5,467 bases of DNA from an uncultured Holophagaceae bacterium (GTDB lineage: Bacteria; Acidobacteriota; Holophagae; Holophagales; Holophagaceae). Below the pieces are notes generated by a model that saw only the letters and a list, made by a program, of their open reading frames with translations, ran no database searches and was not told where the DNA came from. Position numbers and translations under genes: made by a program. Below, one piece after another: positions 1-5,467 of the stretch (position 1 is its first letter; each line of letters opens with the position of its first letter). The DNA lies in the NCBI GenBank assembly GCA_903876615.1, contig CAIRAS010000041.1, positions 1 through 5,467 of the forward strand, written 5' to 3'.

Positions 1-591
1 GCCGCCGTATTTCTCGGCGAGACTCTTCAGGACCAGCTTGGCCACCCCCGTGAGGGTCTCCCGGACCCCCTCGCCCCGCATGGCGCAGGCGGGGAAGGTG
101 GGCACCCCGAAGATGTTGACCTCCCGCTCCAGGACCTCGATGGGCAGGGCGTTGGGCGTATCCCGCTTGTTCCACTGGATCACGTGGGGGATCTTCGCCA
201 GATCCGCCCCCTGGTCCTTGAGATTGACGATGAGGTTCTGGAAGCTCTCTTTGTTGCTCTCCAGCGCCGGGGCCTGGGAGTCCGCGACGAAGACCACGGC
301 ATCGGCGCCGCGCAGGACCAGCTTCCGGGTGGCGTCGTAGAAGACCTGGCCGGGCACCGTGTAGAGCTGAATCCGGGTCTTCATCCCCCGAATAGTGCCA
401 AGGTCGATGGGCAGGAAGTCAAAGAAGAGCGTGCGGTCCGTCTGCGTGGCCAGGGAGAGCATCTTGCCCCGGCCGTCCCCGGGCAGGGTGTCATAGACGT
501 GCTGGAGATTGGTTGTCTTCCCGCACAAGCCGGGTCCGTAGTAGACAATCTTGGCCGTCAATTCCTTGGTGGCCGCATTGAAAAGCACCAT
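1..591 (-). CDS. mglA: MglA-type Ras-like polarity GTPase (3' end cut by window edge)
   Basis: This is a small cytoplasmic GTPase of the MglA family, the molecular switch that sets cell polarity and drives gliding or type IV pilus motility in Myxococcus. The 197 visible residues show a P-loop GPGLCGKTT at 19-27, the switch region TDRTLFFDF at 51-59, TVPGQ at 78-82, FVADSQ at 101-106 and the base-specificity motif NKRD at 141-144. Threonine 78 stands where Ras proteins have the Asp of DxxG; this substitution is the known hallmark of the MglA family. Myxococcus MglA is about 195 residues and its N-terminus aligns residue for residue up to KIVYYG, so the ATG at 591-589 is the start and the stop should lie just beyond position 1. 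A Shine-Dalgarno GAAGGTG (597-603, minus strand) precedes it by 5 nt. It is divergent from the FHA-RDD gene. The GAP partner MglB is not visible here. Whether the host glides cannot be told from the sequence. Confidence 0.95.
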   Translation of the reverse strand, partial: MVLFNAATKELTAKIVYYGPGLCGKTTNLQHVYDTLPGDGRGKMLSLATQTDRTLFFDFLPIDLGTIRGMKTRIQLYTVPGQVFYDATRKLVLRGADAVVFVADSQAPALESNKESFQNLIVNLKDQGADLAKIPHVIQWNKRDTPNALPIEVLEREVNIFGVPTFPACAMRGEGVRETLTGVAKLVLKSLAEKYGG

Positions 592-615
592 GCCTGCACC
601 TTCGAGTCTTGGGGA

Positions 616-644
616 AGATTGGCGGGTCCGCCTCGACCCGTCAA
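616..644 (-). promoter_or_regulatory. Candidate mglA promoter (-35 TTGACG, 17-bp spacer, -10 CAATCT)
   Basis: Read on the minus strand, TTGACG (644-639) matches the sigma-70 -35 consensus at 5 of 6 bases. Exactly 17 bp later comes CAATCT (621-616), a poor -10. Transcription would begin near 609, leaving a leader of about 18 nt that contains the Shine-Dalgarno GAAGGTG. The strong -35 and ideal spacing support it; the weak -10 limits confidence. Confidence 0.4.
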
Positions 645-655
645 GGAAGAACCCG

Positions 656-684
656 ATCGAATCCCGGCGCGGATGCGCTACACT
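656..684 (+). promoter_or_regulatory. Weak candidate promoter for the FHA-RDD gene (-10 TACACT)
   Basis: TACACT at 679-684 matches the -10 consensus at 4 of 6 bases and lies about 33 bp before the start codon. The -35 area (656-662) has no good match. A palindrome CGATCG sits at 654-659, between this and the mglA -35. The gene must be transcribed from somewhere in this 125-bp divergent gap, and this is the best -10 I see. Confidence 0.3.
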
Positions 685-716
685 TCCGCCCATCCCATCT
701 ACCGCGAGGATTTCCT

Positions 717-1763
717 ATGGCAAAGCTGCTGGTACATGAAAGCGCGGGCGTCCGAGAGTTCGAGATAGTCGACAACGAGGTCCACATGGGCCGCGAGCTG
801 GACAATACCCTCCGCCTGCCCGATCCCAGCATCAGCCGCCACCACTGCGTCCTGCGCAAGGTCGGCGAAGGCTATGAAATTCAAGACTTGCAGAGCAGCA
901 ACGGGGTTCTGGTCAACGGCAACCGGGTGCAGTCCTCCCCCCTCCGGGACGGGGACCGGATCACCCTGGGCCAGGTCCAGATGACCTTCCGTGACCTCCA
1001 GCCCGAGGTCAGCCCCGGCACCCTGCCCGTGAGTGTCCAGGTGCCCCAGGGCACCGTGCGCATGTCCGCCGAAGAGCTTGCGGCCATCCACTCTGGCAAG
1101 CCCCCCGTCGAGGCCGAGGCACCACCCCTGAGCCAGGATCAGATCGCCACGGGCCAGGTGGTGAGCCAGGCGCCGCCGCCGGCCCCCCCGGTGGCACCAC
1201 CCCTCCCGCCGGTGGCTCCCCAAGAGGCCCCGGGGCCCGGTCCCCTGATGAGCGCAGGTGCCCTGGCGAATCCCCTGCCCGCCTTCCTCCAGTCCTATCT
1301 GCCCCCTGTACCGGATGACGCCCAGCCCACGGGAGAGCGTGGGGACTTCGGGAGCCGCCTCCTGGCCTACCTTATCGACATGGTTCCCCTGGTCGCGCTC
1401 TGGATTGCCATCTTCGTCCTCCAGTCGGTGCTGGGTTTGGTCCTCGGACCCGGGGCCTGCCTGATTGCCATCTTGATCGGCCTGCTGCACTTTGCTGTCG
1501 GCGTGGGCTATGTCTGGCTCTTCCTCCCCTACTGCTGGATCAAGTTCGGCGCCAGCGCAGGCAAGAAGATCATGAAGCTGCGCGTGGTGCCTGAGGGCAA
1601 CCCGAGGGGCCGGATCGATGTCAGCGCCGCCGCGTTGCGCATGGTGGGCCACTTCATCAATGGCCTCCTCCTGGGGCTCCCCTACCTCATGATCCTTGGC
1701 GGTGAACGCAAGGGCATCCACGACCTGATCAGCAAGACTGTGGTGATCAAGGTCGACCGCTGA
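717..1763 (+). CDS. FHA domain-RDD membrane domain fusion protein
   Basis: This is a 348-residue protein of unassigned role, read as a membrane-anchored phosphothreonine receptor. Residues 1-92 form an FHA domain: GR at 25-26, SRHH at 40-43 and the SSNGVLVNG turn at 60-68 are the conserved phosphopeptide-binding elements. Residues about 95-205 are a low-complexity linker rich in Pro and Ala, densest at 152-176 and including a Pro-Pro-Pro run. Residues about 210-348 match the RDD family: an Arg in GSRLLAYLIDMVP (212-224), the GASAGKKIMKLRVV block at 278-291 and RKGIHDLISKTVVI at 331-344. Hydrophobic stretches at about 214-243, 246-273 and 308-328 would be membrane segments. The FHA domain is N-terminal and there is no signal peptide, so it should face the cytoplasm. 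The ATG at 717 is chosen because GAGGA (706-710) lies 6 nt upstream and the FHA fold begins right after it; an in-frame ATG at 609 would add 36 unrelated residues and overlap the promoter region. Divergent from mglA and probably cotranscribed with dcd. Confidence 0.88.
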   Translation: MAKLLVHESAGVREFEIVDNEVHMGRELDNTLRLPDPSISRHHCVLRKVGEGYEIQDLQSSNGVLVNGNRVQSSPLRDGDRITLGQVQMTFRDLQPEVSPGTLPVSVQVPQGTVRMSAEELAAIHSGKPPVEAEAPPLSQDQIATGQVVSQAPPPAPPVAPPLPPVAPQEAPGPGPLMSAGALANPLPAFLQSYLPPVPDDAQPTGERGDFGSRLLAYLIDMVPLVALWIAIFVLQSVLGLVLGPGACLIAILIGLLHFAVGVGYVWLFLPYCWIKFGASAGKKIMKLRVVPEGNPRGRIDVSAAALRMVGHFINGLLLGLPYLMILGGERKGIHDLISKTVVIKVDR

Positions 1764-1788
1764 CGTGCCTCTGACGACCCGAACCGGC

Positions 1789-1819
1789 GCCCCCCCGACG
1801 GCCGCCTTCCCCAGGGGGC
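1789..1819 (+). promoter_or_regulatory. Possible hairpin covering the dcd ribosome binding site
   Basis: The arms GCCCCC (1789-1794) and GGGGGC (1814-1819) can form six consecutive G-C pairs around a 19-nt loop. The 3' arm includes nearly all of the Shine-Dalgarno AGGGGG (1813-1818), which lies 5 nt before the dcd start. If formed, it would lower dcd translation unless ribosomes finishing the upstream gene open it. Homopolymer C and G runs arise easily in DNA this GC-rich, so chance is a real alternative. I see no terminator or promoter in this 60-bp gap. Confidence 0.25.
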
Positions 1820-1823
1820 CCGC

Positions 1824-2351
1824 ATGATCCTCACCGGCCGGCAGATCCAGGAGGCCCGCGCCCAGGGTCAGCTGCGCATCGAGCCCTGGCGCGACGAGCA
1901 GCTGAACCCCAACAGCTACAACCTGCGCCTTGGCGAGGATCTGGCGGTCTACACCGAGCGCGAGCTCGACATGGCCCGACCCAATGGCATCGAGTTCCTC
2001 AAGATCCCCCCCGAGGGGCTGCTGCTGCAGCCCGGGCGCCTCTACCTGGGCCGCACCCTGGAGTACACCGAGACCCAGGGCATGGTGCCCATGCTGGAGG
2101 GTCGCAGCAGCGTCGGGCGCCTGGGCCTCTTCGTGCACGTCACCGCCGGCTTCGGCGACATCGGCTTCTGCGGCTACTGGACCCTGGAGATCAGCTGCAT
2201 CCAGCCCGTGCGCATCTATGCCGGCGTGGCCATCTGCCAGATCTTCTACCACACCGTCAGCGGCGCATATGACAGCTACGAGTCCGGCAAGTACCAGCGC
2301 AACTCAGGCATCCAGCCCTCGATGCTCTGGAAGGACTTCATCAAGGACTAA
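1824..2351 (+). CDS. dcd: dCTP deaminase
   Basis: This cytoplasmic enzyme of the trimeric dCTP deaminase/dUTPase fold converts dCTP to dUTP and ammonia, supplying dUMP for thymidylate synthesis. The 175 residues are complete. NPNSYNLRLG at 28-37 is the N-terminal family signature. GRSSVGR at 93-99 binds the triphosphate. HVTAGFGDIGF at 105-115 and TLEI at 120-123 follow, with Glu122 in the position of the catalytic glutamate. The C-terminal segment SGKYQRNSGIQPS (154-166) is the flexible lid that closes on the nucleotide. It is shorter than the E. coli enzyme (193 residues). The TAGFGDIGF loop resembles the TAGWIDAGF of the bifunctional deaminase-dUTPase of Methanocaldococcus more than the E. 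coli loop, so release of dUMP rather than dUTP is possible but unproven. The start is ATG with AGGGGG 5 nt upstream. It lies 60 bp after the FHA-RDD gene with no visible promoter, so the two are probably cotranscribed. Confidence 0.95.
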   Translation: MILTGRQIQEARAQGQLRIEPWRDEQLNPNSYNLRLGEDLAVYTERELDMARPNGIEFLKIPPEGLLLQPGRLYLGRTLEYTETQGMVPMLEGRSSVGRLGLFVHVTAGFGDIGFCGYWTLEISCIQPVRIYAGVAICQIFYHTVSGAYDSYESGKYQRNSGIQPSMLWKDFIKD

Positions 2352-2357
2352 GAGTGC

Positions 2358-3968
<1,611 letters not shown>

Positions 3969-3994
3969 GGCTGGTCCGGAGAGTGAGGGGGGTG

Positions 3995-4003
3995 AGTTTA
4001 GCA
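3995..4003 (-). promoter_or_regulatory. Extended -10 promoter for the cyclase gene (TGCTAAACT)
   Basis: On the minus strand, positions 4003-3995 read TGCTAAACT: a TG one base before a 4-of-6 -10 hexamer, the extended -10 pattern that can work without a good -35. I see no clear -35 at 16-18 bp. Transcription would begin near 3988, giving a leader of about 20 nt before the ATG at 3968. This placement rules against the upstream GTG as the start codon. Confidence 0.5.
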
Positions 4004-4010
4004 CGCGCTA

Positions 4011-4039
4011 CAGACGTCATCGGCAGCGAGCGGTAAACT
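4011..4039 (+). promoter_or_regulatory. Candidate rimO promoter (-35 CAGACG, 17-bp spacer, -10 TAAACT)
   Basis: TAAACT at 4034-4039 matches the -10 consensus at 4 of 6 bases, and CAGACG at 4011-4016 is a 3-of-6 -35 at 17 bp. Transcription would begin near 4046, 15 nt before the TTG start and downstream of the alternative GTG at 4040. It faces away from the cyclase promoter, which uses the identical -10 hexamer. Confidence 0.45.
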
Positions 4040-4051
4040 GTGAGGTTCACC

Positions 4052-4056
4052 GGAGG
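4052..4056 (+). promoter_or_regulatory. Shine-Dalgarno that selects the TTG start of rimO
   Basis: GGAGG at 4052-4056 is a full-strength ribosome binding site 4 nt before TTG 4061. It lies inside the reading frame that would begin at GTG 4040, which has no comparable site of its own, so it argues for the TTG. Confidence 0.65.
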
Positions 4057-4060
4057 CCCG

Positions 4061-5443
4061 TTGACCAAAGTCGGATTCATGTCCCTGGGATGCCCCAAGA
4101 ACCTCGTGGATAGCGAGGTGATGCTGGGGCACCTGCGGCTCAAGGGCTACGAGATCACCCCGGTGCTGGAGGAGGCCCAGGTGCTGGTGGTGAACACCTG
4201 TGGCTTCATCGACGCCGCCAAGAAGGAGAGTGTCGAGGCCATCCTCCAGGCCGCCGCCATGAAGCAGGACGGCGTCTGCGAGAAGCTCATCGTCGCGGGC
4301 TGCCTAGTGGAGCGCTACCGGGACGAGCTCATGGCCGGGATGCCGGAGATCGACGCCTGCCTGGGCACCCGGGACATCGAGCAGATCGCCGAGGTCATCG
4401 GCGCGGGCGCCTCTTTCGAGCTGAACCCCAACCCCGACTACCTCTACTCCGAGACCAGTCCCCGCCTGCTCACCACCCCCAAGGCCAGCGCCTACCTGAA
4501 GATCAGTGAAGGCTGCGACCACGCCTGCGCCTTCTGCGTCATCCCCCTGCTCCGGGGCGCCCAGCGCAGCCGCCGCATCGAGAGCGTGGTGGCCGAGGCG
4601 GAGAACCTGGTGGCCCAGGGCGTGCTGGAGATCAGCCTGGTGGGCCAGGACACCACGGACTACGGCCGCGACTTCGGCGACCCCGACGCCCTGGAGAAGC
4701 TGGTGCGCGCCCTGGGCCAGGTGGCGGGCCTGCGCTGGTTCCGCATCCACTACGCCTACCCCAACCGCCTCACGGACGGCCTGTTGCGTGCCATGGCCGA
4801 GACCCCCAACTGCGCCCGCTACCTGGACATGCCCCTGCAGCACGCGGACGCCGCCATCCTCAAGGCCATGGCCCGGGGCGGCAGTCGCAAGCAGTTCCTG
4901 AAGCTGCTGGAGAAGGTGCGCCGCCTGGTGCCGGGCATCGCCATCCGCTCGAACTTCATCGTGGGCTTCCCCGGCGAGGACGAGGCCGCCTTCGCGGAGC
5001 TCAAGGGCTTCGTGCAGGAGGCCCGCTTCGACCACGTGGGCGTCTTCACCTACAGCCCCGAGGAGGGCACCACGGCCCACGCCCTGGGTGACCCCATCCC
5101 CAAGCGCACCAAGGAGGCCCGCAAGCGCCGCCTCCTGGAGCTGCAGCAGAAGATCGCCCGGGAGAAGAACCAGGAGAAGGTGGGCCAGGTCATCGACGTG
5201 CTGGTGGAGGGCGCCCACGAAGAGACGGACATGATCATCAAGGGCCGCCACCAGGGCCAGGCCCCGGAGATCGACGGCAACGTCCTGCTGGTGGACGGCG
5301 TCCCCCAAGCCAACACCATCCAGCGTGTCCGCATCGTCAAGGCCCACGCCTACGACCTCATCGGCGAAGTCGAAGACGGCGGCCTGGAAGCCAGCACCGC
5401 CGCCTACGAGGCCGCGTTCAAGGCCAGGCGAATGGCGAAATAA
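4061..5443 (+). CDS. rimO: Ribosomal protein S12 (Asp) methylthiotransferase, radical SAM
   Basis: RimO adds a methylthio group to the conserved aspartate of ribosomal protein S12 (Asp89 in E. coli), using two 4Fe-4S clusters and S-adenosylmethionine in the cytoplasm. The N-terminal methylthiotransferase domain begins with the RimO signature MSLGCPKNLVDSE (7-19); Cys11, Cys47 (NTCGF) and Cys81 (AGCL) hold the auxiliary cluster. The radical SAM motif CxxxCxxC is Cys152, Cys156, Cys159. Later landmarks include LVGQDTTDYG (193-202), the MPLQH block (257-261) and FIVGFPGE (299-306). A TRAM domain (about 370-437) presents the S12 substrate. The signature SLGCPKN with LVGQDTTDYG separates it from the tRNA enzymes MiaB and MtaB. 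At 460 residues it is slightly longer than usual because of a charged, Ala-rich tail of about 20 residues after the TRAM domain. The TTG start at 4061 gives the typical N-terminus MTKVGF and has GGAGG 4 nt upstream; a GTG at 4040 would add 7 residues. Confidence 0.95.
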   Translation: MTKVGFMSLGCPKNLVDSEVMLGHLRLKGYEITPVLEEAQVLVVNTCGFIDAAKKESVEAILQAAAMKQDGVCEKLIVAGCLVERYRDELMAGMPEIDACLGTRDIEQIAEVIGAGASFELNPNPDYLYSETSPRLLTTPKASAYLKISEGCDHACAFCVIPLLRGAQRSRRIESVVAEAENLVAQGVLEISLVGQDTTDYGRDFGDPDALEKLVRALGQVAGLRWFRIHYAYPNRLTDGLLRAMAETPNCARYLDMPLQHADAAILKAMARGGSRKQFLKLLEKVRRLVPGIAIRSNFIVGFPGEDEAAFAELKGFVQEARFDHVGVFTYSPEEGTTAHALGDPIPKRTKEARKRRLLELQQKIAREKNQEKVGQVIDVLVEGAHEETDMIIKGRHQGQAPEIDGNVLLVDGVPQANTIQRVRIVKAHAYDLIGEVEDGGLEASTAAYEAAFKARRMAK

Positions 5444-5450
5444 AAAGATT

Positions 5451-5467
5451 CACCACGAAGACACGAA
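5451..5467 (+). repeat. Start of a short direct repeat (CACGAAGA unit), cut by window edge
   Basis: The last 17 bases contain CACGAAGA followed by CACGAA, an 8-bp period, beginning 8 nt after the rimO stop. The base composition drops abruptly from the GC-rich gene. Intergenic runs built on CACCACGAAGACACGAAG occur dispersed in many bacterial genomes, from memory; only two units are visible here, so array length cannot be judged. Confidence 0.4.

Noticed and set aside
76..591. TVPGQ in MglA as a defective GTPase motif
   Set aside because: Threonine in place of the DxxG aspartate is normal for the MglA family, so it does not indicate inactivation.
609..716. 36-residue N-terminal extension of the FHA-RDD protein from ATG 609
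   Set aside because: The extension has no FHA similarity, no Shine-Dalgarno, and covers the predicted promoters; the ATG at 717 has GAGGA at good spacing.
184..768. Plus-strand open frame (194 codons) opposite mglA
   Set aside because: mglA on the minus strand shows every GTPase motif; this frame has no family features and crosses the divergent promoter region into the FHA gene.
699..2252. Long minus-strand open frame (517 codons) opposite the FHA-RDD gene and dcd
   Set aside because: It is antisense to two genes with clear family motifs, its translation is low-complexity (Ala, Gly, His, Asp-rich) with no recognisable domain, and it spans a promoter gap and a gene boundary. Long antisense frames are expected in GC-rich DNA.
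4304..5347. Minus-strand open frame (347 codons) opposite rimO
   Set aside because: The translation is a repetitive mixture of Leu, Ala, Gly, His and Val, as expected from the complement of GC-rich codons; rimO on the plus strand has all catalytic motifs.

Overview
This window is GC-rich, gene-dense bacterial DNA holding five protein genes in a tight arrangement. An MglA-type polarity GTPase, FHA signalling proteins, a class III cyclase and a run of GC-rich codons suggest a didermic bacterium of the Acidobacteriota (for example Holophagae) or the Myxococcota/Deltaproteobacteria. That placement is inference: no rRNA is present, and the choice was not tested by any search.

Layout: (1) positions 1-591, minus strand: mglA, complete at its start and running off the left edge within a few codons of the expected end. 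(2) 592-716: a 125-bp divergent promoter region. (3) 717-1763, plus strand: a 348-residue protein with an FHA domain, a proline-rich linker and an RDD membrane domain. (4) 1824-2351, plus strand: dcd, dCTP deaminase, 60 bp downstream and probably cotranscribed. (5) 2358-3968, minus strand: an FHA-GAF-class III adenylate cyclase, convergent with dcd and separated from it by only 6 bp. (6) 3969-4060: a second compact divergent promoter region, with the same -10 hexamer (TAAACT) facing each way. (7) 4061-5443, plus strand: rimO, the ribosomal protein S12 methylthiotransferase, most likely started from TTG. (8) 5444-5467: a short tail that looks like the start of a tandem-type repeat with an 8-bp period.

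Three of the five genes are signalling genes: a small GTPase and two FHA proteins that would read phosphothreonine marks, one at the membrane and one controlling cAMP synthesis. No Ser/Thr kinase or phosphatase and no MglB (the MglA GAP) is in the window, so a shared pathway is only a hypothesis. dcd and rimO are housekeeping genes.

I see no mobile element, CRISPR array, tRNA or rRNA. I did not find a clearly new system. The points most worth a second look are the FHA-RDD fusion beside mglA, the FHA-GAF-cyclase, the hairpin in the dcd/cyclase convergence, and the two mirror-image promoter regions, which also settle the disputed start codons.
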